Shown: positions 43,843 through 55,322 of the stretch, piece by piece
Layout: each line of letters starts with the position of its first letter
Position numbering within the stretch: the first letter of the stretch is position 1
Assembly (NCBI GenBank): GCA_963575745.1
Contig: CAUYUJ010016890.1
Coordinates: 62,001-126,000 of the forward strand
Reading direction: 5' to 3'
DNA: 64,000 nt
DNA from: Prorocentrum cordatum
Lineage: Eukaryota; Sar; Dinophyceae; Prorocentrales; Prorocentraceae
Notes under the pieces: model-generated
Databases searched by the model: none
What the model was told of the DNA's origin: nothing
Seen by the model: only the letters and a program-made list of their open reading frames with translations
Position numbers and translations under genes: made by a program

Positions 43843-43948
43843 CTTCTGCTCGTCGCTGAGGTTCGCCTCGAACTCGTCCTTCATCTGCGTGAGGATGCCG
43901 AAGATCGTGTCCGATTGGGGCGAGTAGGAGCCCGCGGTGGGCAGCAGC
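43843..43948 (-). CDS. Exon 1 (first recognised) of split coiled-coil gene
   Basis: The exon starts with the last base of a split codon, then encodes LLPTAGSYSPQSDTIFGILT followed by QMKDEFEANLSDEQK (35 codons). The acceptor reads TTCGCCCCGCAG|G and the donor GAGCAGAAG|GCCCTC. The SYSPQSDTIFGILTQMKDEF segment is the most family-specific part. In dinoflagellate relatives I remember an equivalent Y-P-Q-S...IFGILKQMK stretch just before the coiled coil. The reading frame continues past the donor into a serine/leucine run that does not fit the family. Upstream exons were not found; a LINE lies 0.4 kb further upstream. Confidence 0.8.
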
Positions 43949-44063
43949 CTGCGGGGCGAACAGGCACAGTGCAGAGCATCAGCGCTGTCGTCGTCATCGT
44001 CGTCATCGTCGTCGCCGACGTCCCCCTTCAGGGTCGGCGGCACAAGCCGCAAGGCCTTCGCAA

Positions 44064-44100
44064 TAGGAATCAGCGGTGGGCAGCAGCCAACGGGGCGAAG
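44064..44100 (-). repeat. Duplicate of the exon 1 acceptor junction
   Basis: These 37 bases match 43925-43961 with six differences, 139 bp upstream of exon 1 in gene orientation. The duplicate covers the end of the intron and the first codons of exon 1, but its acceptor is changed from GCAGGCTG to GTTGGCTG, so it lacks the AG. Confidence 0.7.
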
Positions 44101-44385
44101 AAGTACAGCGGGGACAGCGTGGAAGGTCCACCTCGCACCACCTCATCTTCGCCCACGCCTGTGGAAGGAGAGGGAGGTAGACGGGATGAACACTGAATCC
44201 TCTTTCCTTGCTCCTCATGCTCCTGGTGGTCATCAACCCGGTCATCATCCTCATCATCTACATAAACACATACACGGCCTACAGAAAGAGACACCCAACA
44301 AAGTTCGAAACTCCCGAATGCCCGCACAGCAGACCACGCGGGGGATCGGTACGGAAAACCGCACCAGACAAAAAAAATGATGAGA

Positions 44386-46612
44386 TTATGGGAACGCCAC
44401 CTCATGCCCAAGCAGGCAGAGTGGGGTCATCCCGAGCTCTATCCTCCAGGCCCGGGAAATCCGCACTCCCCTGGGGTATGGGAGTTTGCAGGCTCGGAGC
44501 TGACTAATCTGCTTGGGCTTGATGCGGGTGCAACTGTCCGCCAGATGGACCGCTCCCCCCGTGGAGTACGACCCGCACTTCAGACAGAAAACCACAGGAG
44601 CACCTGAAGCCTCGACCTTCGCCGCCCACAAGGTGTGGGGCGGTGTCGGTCGGCTGTCACTCGCAAGCAGCTGGAAGAGCGACCTGGGCAAAGGCACGCA
44701 CGGGCTGCGATGGTAGACCCACGGAAAAGGCAGTGGATCTGCCGCACTGGGTGCACTGCCATATATGAAGCGCCCACCTGACATCATGAAAAACACGGGA
44801 ATTTGGGCCTCCTCGCTAGGTCGCCAAACACATCCCTGGCTTTGCCCCAAGACCCCAAGACAGGAGTAAAGGCTTCAAAAACATCGTGTTGGTTCTTATA
44901 AGCTGCTTCAAATCGAGCAACGCCCGAGGGATCAAGTTGATTCCTGGCAATTGTTTTCGCATGGGCACGGGCCCGACTATTGGCTAGAACCCTCAAATGC
45001 TCCTCCCAAGGTCTCTCCCCTCTAGTGAGGCTTTGGTGGGCCTTGATTGCATGTCTCCTCCATCCTACAAAATTGCTCAGCATATTTATCTGGCGCCAAT
45101 GTCCAGCCTGCCGTTGTCGTCCGCCCCTGGCTCGAATCGGGACTGCAGCTCCGTGCACGACCGCACCGCAGTCCTAGAAGATCTGAAAATCCTGCCCCTG
45201 CAGGACAAGATGGGCGCAGACGTGAAGCAGGCCATGCTGCTCAGACACGTCGGCAGCACACGAAACGCATCCGCGAAGAACACCTCGGACAGCCCTCTTC
45301 AGGTCCCCGAGTTCATTGACTTCGACCGCGCGCCATCCCCCTCGGGCCAAAAGGGAGGCGGCGGGGTGAACAACCGAACCATCAACTGAAACTTCCGTCC
45401 CTGGATCTTCGAACGCAAAAGGCTCAATCTTACCCCCTCTGCCGAGGTATCCCAGAATCTCGGTTTGCGGCGGTGGGTTGCTGATCTCTGGCATGTCCAT
45501 CCACAGACAGCTGAAAAGAGGGCCCTGTGGGCCCGCATCCAGGGCCCCTTGAATCAAGGCTGGGCCCGACTCCTGGCGACGAGGTTCCCCAAACGGACAA
45601 ACCCACACTCTGTGGAAGGCGACGTCTAGGACATCGCCATGGAGGCACGCGGGAGCGACCTGGCACCAGACCTGCCGCGGGATCTGCTTGCCCTGCACAC
45701 AAAGCTTGGACAAGCTCCAAGCTCGAGAGACAGGATGGGCCCAAGGCCCATTCTTGCGGATGCGACTGGCTCTGGCCCTCTCAACCCCATGGAGTTTCTC
45801 CTCCACGACACGCTGGAGCATCAACCTCTGGAGGTCTTTGCCTAAAAGGTCCGCAACCTGGGACGGGGGGGCCAGGGTAAAATTACATGCAATTCCTCGG
45901 GCCGAAGTCGCGTTCGCATGGTCCACTAAATTCCATGAAGCTTGCTTGCGCGGAAGCATCACATCGCCCAGCGGGCTGTTGGCCATGAGATGCCAGCGAT
46001 CTTTCTTGGGGTGGGCTTCAAAACGGCGCTCGGCAAGTTCATGCGCTTCTTTCAACTCTCGGGCCGCGGGGTTGTCCTTGGCACACAGGGCCGCGTCGGT
46101 GATAAACCACCATTCAGCGCAGCATCTCCTCAGCGCGGCGGCAGCATGAAAAACTGGGCCCTTTCCCGGATGCAGGCGCCAGGCAAGGCCACGGTTGGCC
46201 CCCGCCCCCCACTGCCCGATACTCTTAGCCATCCGGAGCCTCAGGGCGCGCATTTCTTCGGGGGGGGTGCCCTTGCACCTCTTCACCACACGTTATTATG
46301 GGCCCGAGCCCGCGCGCAAACATTTTTCCCGCCTTAGCTCCCCCCCCCTCGCAGGCGTTCTATCTTCCGGGGCCTTTTCTTGGCACTGGACCAACGAGAT
46401 TTATTTCTGGCCCCGGCGCCTTTCGACCCCAGGCCCCACCACGTGCCCCGAGACAGCGTGACCATATTTACCCGGGGCCCGGGGGGCTAGCTCGGCCACG
46501 TCGTGGGAGTTGGTCGTGAGCTGCATTCTCTGAAGGGCAATGGGGAGCTCCAATGTTGGCGAGCAGGTCAAACGCCTGCCCCGCGAGGCTGGCAAGGCTG
46601 TCCAGGCAGGAC
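44386..46612 (-). pseudogene. LINE C-terminal region: RT tail, RNase H and zinc-binding end
   Basis: 46289-45174 is a 371-codon frame whose end carries EVSVDGSVVHPAASLLARGG, an RNase H opening with its first aspartate. A stop near 45174 interrupts it. The same frame resumes and includes GWRRHAIKAHQSLTRGERPW, matching the KaHQ segment of the RNase H end, and LRVLANSRARAHAKTIAR, matching the N..AD.lAk helix. In another frame (44850-44386), FCLKCGSYSTGGAVHLADSC with LRACKLPYPRG matches the terminal Cys-rich module of dinoflagellate LINEs. 46600-46420 (ALQRMQLTTNSHDVAELAPR) fits the post-RT thumb. No poly(A) tail was identified. Confidence 0.78.
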
Positions 46613-47552
46613 TTACTCAACGGTCGGCATGGCCACCGACGTCGTGACATCGTCAATATGGATGGTGAGTTCCTCTTCTTGGCCTAAGCTGATATCTGCG
46701 GTGCTCGGCGCCATGTAGGCTTTAGTTTCGTACGCGGCAGTGGATGATCCCGCCGCAATGCCCCTCTCTGGGTGGAGGGGTTCGCTCAGAGCCGAACCCA
46801 TCAAAAAGCGACGAGGCCAACGGTAGCTGGCTATCGCGAATCGCGACGCAAAAAGCGGGACAATGGCTTTCTCTCTTTCGGCCCACAGAGCGTCGTGAGA
46901 CACATGCTCGTAACATTGTCTCAAGTCTGCCAAGAGGGCAACACACAATTTGCCCTGGTTATGATGGGGATCATTGCGCACAGCTTGCCTCCACACAGCG
47001 TCAGTGGTCGACCTATGGGGGCCACGTTGAAAACCCCGCTGGAGCCCCAGGCTGACTCCCATCTGCGGCAGGCGTTCGAAAGGCCTTTAAAATAAAGTCG
47101 AGTGGCAGATTGGAAGAGACCTATCGGTCGCCTGCCTTCCTTAGGCATTCTGTACAAGGCCACAATACGCTGTCGCAAGTGGCTGGCGCATTCCCAAGGA
47201 TGTTCATCGCCGTGAAAATCCCCGAGAGAACGCTGAGCCCAGAATCACACAGCTCTGAAATGTGGCGGGGATGGAAGCCGTCGATGGCAATCGTAGCAGC
47301 CTTGAAGCTCCGCGACAGGTTTCTGACGCCTTCCACATCGGGGCCCGCCGGGACCCGCAAGTCCATTTCCCCCTGCAAATACAAATCCCGCCGCTGGCCA
47401 ACTCCCCACGCCGACTTCCACGCGTTCATTCGTTTACCGGACCTGCTGAAGAACGAGGCGGAGAGGGTTCCGTCTGGAAGCTCAACAGCATCTTCTTTGA
47501 AGTCTGAGGCAATCTTAATGCACCAGCGGGCACTCGAAGCCCCTCCCGCCAA
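46613..47552 (-). pseudogene. LINE reverse transcriptase
   Basis: Successive minus frames give the RT blocks in order: RSFKAATIAIDGFHPRHISE (47552-47121), then RMPKEGRRPIGLFQSATRLY (47178-46921), matching the 'lpK..rPigl...l.r.y' block. Next come VALLADLRQCYEHVSHDALW (47062-46613, motif A with catalytic Asp), GIAAGSSTAAYETKAYM (the RQG..lsp block) and ELTIHIDDVTTSVAMP. The last is the motif C equivalent, with an intact Asp-Asp pair. Two frame changes fall within the domain. The catalytic residues survive even though the frame does not. Confidence 0.85.
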
Positions 47553-48289
47553 GGCCGCCTGACACCACGTGTTCCATTTCTCCCGTTGGCGCCCGCGCTC
47601 TTTGGCAAGGAGGGCGAGTTCGAATTCCCCAAGACAACAGGGACGTCCAAGCTGTCAAATGGCAGATCTGCCTGGCTCCGATCCGCAAGCCTGGGAAGGA
47701 GGGGCGCCAGAGCGAAGTCAACACAGACAGAAGCAAATCCTCTGCCTTCCGGCCAGAAACGTTTAAAAGGCCCCACTTTCCTGTGAATCCCCCTCGCGTG
47801 ACTGATCAGCTTGCCGGTCGCAAGCGCGCAACGCCTGTCCGAATTCTGAAGGGGACTCTTAGTCTCTTTGCGGCGTCCGAGAAGCCAACCCACATATCTG
47901 CCTTCCGAGGTTCTGGGGTTTTGTTTGGTAGTCAACAGACGACGTAAATCAACAGTTCCAATCTCGCACGGGAGGCCCCCTCGGCGCCCTTGGGCCCCTT
48001 CGCAGCGGTAGACCTCACGGAGCTCCTCCCAGGCCTTAGCGCACCACCTGTCGCACCCCCCATATAAGGGCCTGCTCGAGGCCTTCCTTTTTAACGGGAG
48101 TGGGGGCGCGGCAGGTGGGGCTGAGGCCCCTGGGCTGAATCCCACCCTGGCGTTCGCAATCTTCAAACGTTTCCAGGGCTTGTTGCATCTCGGACGCCAT
48201 TTCGGAATAGTCTGGCGGCGGGCGGCATGGCCCAACTGGTTTGAGCACTGGCAAAACTTCGCGCTTGCACAGGCGCTCGAACTGCACAA
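47426..48289 (-). pseudogene. LINE linker between endonuclease and RT
   Basis: A 287-codon open frame. WCAKAWEELREVYRCEGAQG, YVGWLLGRRKETKSPLQN and WREGLRVPAGALRLPQTSKK are plausible segments of the inter-domain region. No named domain was recognised. Part of it overlaps the end of the endonuclease frame. Confidence 0.55.
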
Positions 48290-48900
48290 AGAACGGCTCT
48301 GCTGTCAAATGGAGGTCCACCGAGCAGCGCGGAGAAGCATCGCTGCCAAGGTCCACGGCAACCGAAAGGAGGGCTTTTGCCAAAGTCCTGCTCGCGACGA
48401 TGTGCATCGTCGATGTGGCGCGTCGGCACCGCTGGATCGAAAAGTACGTCTGCTCCGAAGCGGCTTGGAATTCGCCCGGCGTGATATTGAAGTCGCCACC
48501 CGCAATGAAGGTTAAGCCGCGCGTGACCACATGGTTCTCTAGCTGCTTGCACAGCCTCGCATTCTCAGCCCCCAGCCCAACACTGGTCACCCAGTAACAC
48601 AAGTAGACGCTGAACACTCCCAGGGCCCCGCGGCGACACTAGGCGTGGAGAATCCTGCCCTGCGAGACAACGCTTTGCTTGGGATCTTGCCAAAAGTTCA
48701 AATAACTCCTGCACGGTCTAGCCCCCCCCCCCCCCCCGAGGGGCACCCCTGGGCGGCGAGGCTAGCTGGGGCCCAAAAACTGCCCCAGCCGAGGGCCAGA
48801 CAACGCTTTCTGGCTTCCGAAATTTTACCCTGGCGCAGCTCGTGCTCCTGGACAAGGATCAAGTGGGCCTTGCCACGCGTGGCGCGTTCCAAGGCTCGCT
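48036..48900 (-). pseudogene. LINE apurinic-type endonuclease (EEP) domain
   Basis: 48892-48698 encodes AHLILVQEHELRQGKISEAR, with the catalytic-type glutamate of the QE motif, then LGWGSFWAP. 48617-48036 continues in a new frame with SVYLCYWVTSVGLGAENARL and TFIAGGDFNITPGEFQAASE, the GDFN signature. RCSVDLHLTAEPFF is near the expected C-terminal substrate block, but the SDH signature is not clean. A poly-C/poly-G run at 48722-48739 lies at the junction of the two frames and may be the frameshift site. Confidence 0.82.
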
Positions 48901-49199
48901 TTCATCCTGAGGCATTTATAGCACAGATGTGGAAAGATGGCCCGCCCGACACCGGGCGAGAAGGGTCGGGGGGGGCGTCCAGAAGGAGGGCGATGGGCCT
49001 GCTAAAGATCGCCCTGCTCCTCGCTCGGAAGGCCTGCCCCCGCGGGCGCAGCGGCCTCCTGGCTGGAAACAGGAGCGTCGGCAGCCGACTTAGCCAGGGG
49101 ACAGTTCGCGCGGGCCCAGGCTCACTTGTCCGCCCCCGTCCACGGGGCCCCCCTTCGCGTCGCGAATCACCTCTAGAATCTGCCCCGCGGAGCTGGCGA

Positions 49200-50250
49200 T
49201 CATCTGGGTATCTCTCTTCTCTGCGGGCTGCGGGGGCTGCCGGGGCCGTCGAAGGCACCGTCGCTGGGGGTCTGCCGGGCAGCGACCGCTGGCGCGGCTG
49301 GCGCTGGCGAGGGCGGCTTGGTCCCAGCCAGGAGCGGGCCCAGAACGTCCAGGGCCTCTTTGATCTTCTGCGCGTCCGCTCCCTCCTCGTGGACTGCGAC
49401 CTGGCCGAGCTTCGAGAGGAGCGACTTTGCTGTCGTAACCGATGCTGACTCTTGTACTGCGAGCTGCTCCTGACTCTCTTCCATACGATGGCGCTCCCCC
49501 GTGAGGTTCCTGTTCTTCGAGAAGTAACTATTCTTGCTGCTGGAGGTGCGCCCTGGCGTTCTGAACTATAATCTCCAGGAGGCTGACATTACTTGCCTGC
49601 TGAGCAACTTGGCGCTCCAACTTCTGAAGTCTCCCACTGGCCACCATGAGCTTCTGCGGGGCTGATTTGGAAGCGTCCCTATTCGCACGCAATGCCCCAA
49701 GCTTGTCCCTAAGCGCCTGGGCTGCGGGCTGGGCGCCACCCCCGTCCTTGGTGAGCATGTCCATGGCTCTGGGGGGGGGGGCTGAATATGCCGGCCGATG
49801 GGCGCACTGGACTTTGGCCCCTCCACGGCAACATCGCCTGTATCAGACTGCGGAGGCTGAGGAGCAGGAGAAGACGAACCAGACTGTTGGCGCTGGTCTG
49901 CAGGCGCTGCGGAGCCCCCACGACGTCGGCCTCTGCCCTTGGACTTGCGTCCGCGGCCTCGGCACTCGCGGAGCTCAACGCGCGCCTTCCAACCTCCTCT
50001 GGGACTGCTGGGCGGGGAAGTCCACACTGCGTTCTTCCAGTGGGCCCCGCACTGCCAGCACCATGCGAGATTCCACGACGCAGATGCTTGGCACGTCCCG
50101 CATGCCCAGGCGCAATCTCTGGGTCCGCCTCTGCCGCTGCCGCCGCCGCGCCCAGCGGGCTTGCCCATGACTGCGGAGAGGGAACCTGGAAGAAACTGTA
50201 CGTGGTCGTTTTGGGCCAGACAATGGGCCCGCGAAGGGCCTAGTCATTAC
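49200..50250 (-). pseudogene. LINE N-terminal region: zinc ribbon and coiled coil
   Basis: 50168-49566 (200 codons) begins MGKPAGRGGGSGRGGPRDC and contains CAWACGTCQASASWNLAWCW followed by QCG. This W.C..C...N....C..CG pattern resembles a RanBP2-type zinc ribbon. Later frames (49764-49528 and 49484-49200) give KLMVASGRLQKLERQVAQQA and AKSLLSKLGQVAVHEEGADA, leucine-spaced helices consistent with a coiled coil. A zinc ribbon plus coil upstream of the endonuclease is the usual layout of dinoflagellate LINEs. The 5' end is approximate. Confidence 0.65.
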
Positions 50251-50399
50251 GGAAATACGGAGGCGGAGTCCCTGGCTTGGCAGCCACCTGTGGGACCCGC
50301 GGGCGCGAAAGGATCCTCGACCACCTCGAAAAATTGATTATTTGAGCCAAAACGGCTTGAACCAAGGCGGCGACGGACCCTCCTCATCTACATCATAAG

Positions 50400-51190
50400 A
50401 AGCATTACCAAGACCGACATGCATCATCACCGTCGCCGCTATCATCGTCATCGTCACCACCATCATCAGCGCATCATGGTGACCCTCATCATCCACATTA
50501 GTATCAGTATCAGCATGATCACCATAATCACCACCACCAACATCATCATATTCCATATTCATCCTCGTCAGCAGCAGCACCAGCATCAGCATCATCATGG
50601 CGAACAACAAACAACAGCCTCATCGTCATTATCGCCACCATCGTCATCAGCATCATCATTCTCAAAACAATCATCAAGAACAACAGAATCATCATGATCA
50701 TCATCATCATCATCGTCACCATCATCTCAATAATAGTGATCATCACCACCATCATCGCCGGCATCATCAGCAACGTCAGATTCCCCACCACCACCAGTAC
50801 CACTGCCACCACCACCACGACCATCATCATCCTCATCATCATCGTCATCATCATCGTCGTCATCAACATCATAACCATCACCACTATCTTCATCATCATT
50901 ATTACCATCGTCCTCAGCATCGCCATCAGCATCGCAATTATCATCATAAGCACCGTCATCGTCATCGTATCTCGGATCATCCACATCATCAACATCGTCA
51001 TCATCACCACCAACGTCATCACAGTCTCAATAAGAACGATCATCGCCACCATACTTTCGTCATCATCATCAGCATCATCAGGTTCATCATCACCCACACC
51101 CACCATCATCATCACCATCATCAGCAGCATCATCACCACCACCACCATCATCATCATCATTATCATCATCATCATCATAGTCAATATGAT
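50400..51190. repeat. TCA microsatellite (degenerate)
   Basis: About 790 bp of TCA with CCA, TCG and ACA variants, starting about 0.2 kb from the LINE 5' end. Confidence 0.95.
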
Positions 51191-51318
51191 CATCAATTCT
51201 TGTTTCCTTATACAGACCTCCTACCTATCGCACCCCGTGGCGTGTCCATAGAGCAGACCAGGCCTTTCGCCTCAGACTTCCTCACCATGTTTTCTGATCC
51301 TCCACTTATATGTTGCAA

Positions 51319-51640
51319 CGGTTTCACGGAGTTGGGGCGGGTCGTTTTCAAAAAGTGGTTTTCGCCTTGGTGCCGGGCGCATTCGCCTTGGAAAGTCGCA
51401 AAGAGCTTCACGGCTGGATGGCGGGACGTTTTCAAAACGTGGCTCTCGCCTGGGCGCCACGCACATTCAGCTTGCAAACTGTGCAAGAATTTCACAGATG
51501 GAGGGCGTGCCGTTTTCAAAATGTGGCTCTCGCCTCAGCGCCGCGCACACTTGTCCGAATCATTTGCAAGATTTCACGGATGGAGGACGGTTCCGTTTCA
51601 AACTGTGGCTCTCGCCTTAGCGCTCTAAGAGTATGCACCC
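51319..51640 (-). repeat. Four tandem units of about 82-88 bp
   Basis: Units start near 51319, 51407, 51489 and 51572. Each contains TTTCACGGATGGAGG-like, CGTTTTCAAAACGTGGCTCT-like and CGCGCACA-like words. A single diverged unit lies at 53842-53907. Minus translation is open over most of the array with a periodic GESHxLKTxRxxSVK peptide; I do not call a gene. Confidence 0.8.
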
Positions 51641-51699
51641 GTTCCAAGGACCCTCATGGCTAACATCCGAGGAATTGTGTCTTAGTGCGATGTCGGATT

Positions 51700-51850
51700 T
51701 TCAGGGCGAAGCAGTTATGTTGATTCGCTGTGCTGAAGCTCCAGGAATGGTGTTCTGACACATTTCAGGATCGCCAAGACGCATCAGCAACGGTGATTCG
51801 CGGCGTTGAAGTCCCAGGAATGGTACTCTGGCACAGTTCTGGATTTTCGA
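51700..51850 (+). repeat. Two tandem units of 72 bp
   Basis: TTGATTCGCTGTGCTGAAGC...CAGGAATGGTGTTCTGACAC at 51719 is repeated as GTGATTCGCGGCGTTGAAGT...CAGGAATGGTACTCTGGCAC at 51791. Confidence 0.75.
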
Positions 51851-51989
51851 ACGGTTGTCTTCCGAAGGGACACTTTCCTCAGTGAAAACGATACTTGGTT
51901 AGCACCTATGAGAAAGGAACTTGGAGAAGGGTCGATGGCAAGATGGTTCACGAATGTTAGGTTTGCACTGGCCGTCCGTCTCATCATAA

Positions 51990-52019
51990 CCCTCCTGAAC
52001 CTCATCATCATCATCATCG

Positions 52020-52061
<42 letters not shown>

Positions 52062-52760
52062 GCATCATCATCATCATCATCAACATCATCATCACCATAC
52101 TCAGAATCATAATCATCATCAGCAGCATCATCATCACCACCAACATCATCATCAACAGCAGCATCATCATCGTCATTATCATTATCAGTATCACCACCAT
52201 CATCATCAGCATCAGCATCAGCACCATCAGCATCATCATCATTATCACCACCATCATCACCAACGACAACATCATCATCATAATCAGCATCAGCAGCAGT
52301 ATCATCAGCATGATCATCATCATCATGATCATCATCATCATCATCATCATCAGCATCATCATCATCATCATCCGCATCATCATCAACATTATGGTCACTG
52401 ACATCATAATCATCCTCATCATCATCATCATCATCATCATCATCGTCATGGTCATCGTAATCAGCAGCAGCATCATCAACAACAGCATCATCATGCTCAT
52501 CAACATCATCATCGTCATCATCATCATCATCATTATCAGTATCACAATCGCCATGGTCATCATCACCATCATCATCACATTTCAAATCATCATCATCACC
52601 ATCATCATCAGCAGCAGCATCATCAGTACAATCATCATCTTCATCATCATCATCATTACCATCATCGTCAGCACCATCCATCAGCATTGGGACAACAATC
52701 ATCATCGTCATAATCAGCCTACGCATCATCAGCATCATCATTACCATCCTTGACGTCGTC
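51990..52760. repeat. TCA microsatellite
   Basis: About 770 bp of TCA with AGC, ACC and AAC variants. Confidence 0.95.
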
Positions 52761-52859
52761 GCCGTCACCGAGATCGCCGTCCTCCTCCTTCTCCTCATCG
52801 TCATCGTCATCAACACCGTCATCGTCATAGTCGTCAATGTCACCGTCGATTAAACATCC

Positions 52860-52891
52860 TCATCATCTGCACCACCACAACCACCACCACC

Positions 52892-52966
<75 letters not shown>

Positions 52967-53112
52967 GTCACCACCTGCATCATCACCCCTACCAGCATCA
53001 TCACCACCACCGTCATCAGCATCAGCAGCATCATCATCATCGGCATCATCAGCATCATCAGCATCAGCATCATCATCATCATAATCATCATCATCATCAA
53101 CAACGACGGTAC
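52860..53112. repeat. CCA/TCA microsatellite
   Basis: ACC block, then pure TCA, then mixed CAGCAT triplets. Confidence 0.95.
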
Positions 53113-53119
53113 CAGCAGC

Positions 53120-53800
53120 ACGCTAGGGTGCCCGAAGAAGCCAAAACCAATTATTTGTGTCCCCTGTATGCATCATTGTGTTTTTGCGTTCACGCCATTT
53201 CGGCCTTCGGTCAACCAAAGACGGCCAGAAAGACTGGCCAAGAGGGTTCCAAGATTGCTGAGGAGGCCCCCAAGACTGCCCCAAGGGGGCCCCGATACTG
53301 CCCAAGAGACCTCCTAGACGGCCCGAAAGCTTCCCAAGAGAAAACCAAGACGGTCCAGAGATCCAAAAGATAGCTTCCGAAAGCGTCAGACGGGCCAAGA
53401 GTCCAAGCACGGCCCAGAAGGCATCCGACTCACCCAAAGAGGGCTCCAAGAGGCCGCTCGGGAAGAGCCCCAAGAAACCAAAACCATTGACGTTCCTCAG
53501 CTGTTCAAAGATTCTCGCGTTCCGGGTTTTGTGGGCTTCCGACAACCCGAAAAGGGCCCCAGAGTCCGCCAAGACTGGCCAAGAGGGCCCCAATGGCCCC
53601 CAAGAGGGCCCCAAGACGGCCCCAAGATGGCCACAAGACGGCCCCAAGATGGCCACAAGACGGCCCATGAGACCCCCAAGACTGTCTGGAGGCGGCACCA
53701 AGACGATACCCGAAGGCGCCAGACGGACCACGAGCCCTAAGACTGCCCAAGAGGCCCCCAAAACAGACTAAAAGGGCTCCAAGAAGCCTTCGGGGAGGGC
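53120..53800. repeat. Family E array 6 (two hinges)
   Basis: CCAAGAGGGCC/CCAAGACGGCC units form two cycles, with AT-richer hinges at 53130-53210 (GAAGAAGCCAAAACCAATTA) and 53465-53545 (GCCCCAAGAAACCAAAACCA). Each hinge ends in a GGCCTTCGGTC/GGCTTCCGAC word. Confidence 0.75.
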
Positions 53801-53841
53801 CCAAAGAAAATGGGACTCTCGCACTGGCGCCTGCAACAACT

Positions 53842-53907
53842 AACAGGATGGTGGCCGCTTCGTTTTCAAAAGAGGCTCTCAGCTTGGTGCCGCTCACACA
53901 CACACAC
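53842..53907. repeat. Isolated unit of the 51.3-kb tandem repeat
   Basis: GATGGTGGCCGCTTCGTTTTC and AAAAGAGGCTCTCAGCTTGG match the 82-88-bp unit; CACACACA follows. Confidence 0.6.
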
Positions 53908-53909
53908 AT

Positions 53910-54259
53910 CCTAAAAGTCTGCACCATCTATACAGTCGAGGCGTTGACCTAAGGAACCTTAAATAAGAAACGAGGCCCCTGTTTCCCATGAGCTAAACTT
54001 TGACTTCCCATCGGAAGCTTCAGGAAAACCTTGGGCAAGCTGTGAAACAATTAAGGAACACCGAGCCCCTATCCAACGAAAAGGGTTCCTTCTTCAGCGC
54101 CCCGACTTGAAGGGCAGAGGACGGCTCCCCTCCAAAAAGGGACTCGCTTAAGACTCCCCTCGAAGAACAGAATAGAAACCAGAGAGGGTCGAGAAGAGGT
54201 GACGTGCATGCACGCGCGGAGGGCGGCTCCTTTCCAGGAGGGGGCTCTCGCCTTAGATG
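53910..54259. other. Unassigned stretch
   Basis: No gene recognised. GGAACCTT/AAGGAACC and CCCTCGAAG words recur. Confidence 0.35.
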
Positions 54260-54386
54260 TAGGTCGGGCAAGTCCGCCTACAGGCGGAGTTTGGACGAGA
54301 AATAAACAAATACTCAAAAGATCGTCCCCCGACTAATGTTTGATTGTGTTTGAATGTTTCTCCTGTAGAGGGACATGCCCGACTTA
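54260..54386 (+). mobile_element. Foldback family B, full copy B7
   Basis: The shortest full copy (127 bp): TAGGTCGGGCAAGTCCGCCT at the left and AGAGGGACATGCCCGACTTA at the right, with GATCGTCCCCCGAC inside. TA flanks both ends. Confidence 0.85.
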
Positions 54387-54520
54387 ACCTTATATTTCTC
54401 ACATCTGATGTCCATCTGTGTACTCTGGAAAAGTTCTTTGTTTTATCGAAAGGAGAAGATTAACCTTCCGACTGAGCTTGCCCAATCCCGCCCCCTCCGT
54501 CCTCCTCCCCCTCATGATCC

Positions 54521-54990
54521 TCCTCCTCCTCCTCCTCCTCCTCCTCCTCCTCCAACCCCCCCTCAACCCATTCTGACAGCACGTGCCCAGACCCCCCAGC
54601 GGCTCCAAGGGGGGAGCGATGATTGCCTCATCCAGAGTAACTTTGTGCAGCAATCACCTGGATGGGGAGCGGATGTTTGTTCAGCACAGGCCTATAGCTA
54701 GACGCTTCGTTGAACTTGCTACGGTCAAACCAGCTCGCATTCCTTTATATATATATATATACACACACATGTATGTGGCCAGAAACAGGGCGGATTCTTT
54801 GACAAAGCAGAGGTCCCACCGGAGCGACGAGGGGGCACTTCTTGTAGTCAAAAAGCGAACTTGTAGAGACTTATGAGGAAATTTGGAACGAAAGGTTTAT
54901 TGTAGCATCTTTGACGCATCCTGGGTGCTGGATCCTTGGTGTACTGTGGTCCTCCTCCTCCTCCTCCTCCTCCTCCTCCTCCTCCTCCTC
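54521..54990. repeat. TCC tracts and TATA/CACA tract with unassigned DNA between
   Basis: TCC at 54521-54556 and 54951-54990. TATATATATATACACACACA is at 54745-54768. No gene was recognised between them. Confidence 0.7.
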
Positions 54991-55039
54991 CTCTGTCATC
55001 TCCTCCCTCAGTGTCCTCCCACTCCTCCCTCCTCAATCT

Positions 55040-55291
55040 CCTCTTCCATCCTCAGCATACTCATCATCACAGTCCCATGCACTCCATCACCACCTTCATC
55101 ATCGCCAACACCAGCATCAGCATGGTCATCAACACTATGGTAAGCATCAGCATCGTGATCATCGGCATCATCATCAGCAGCATCAACAACAACATCATCA
55201 TCATCATCATCATCGTCGTCATCATCATCATCAGCAGCAGCATCAGCATCATCATCATCAGCATCAGCATCAGCATCAGCATCAGCATCAG

Positions 55292-55322
<31 letters not shown>

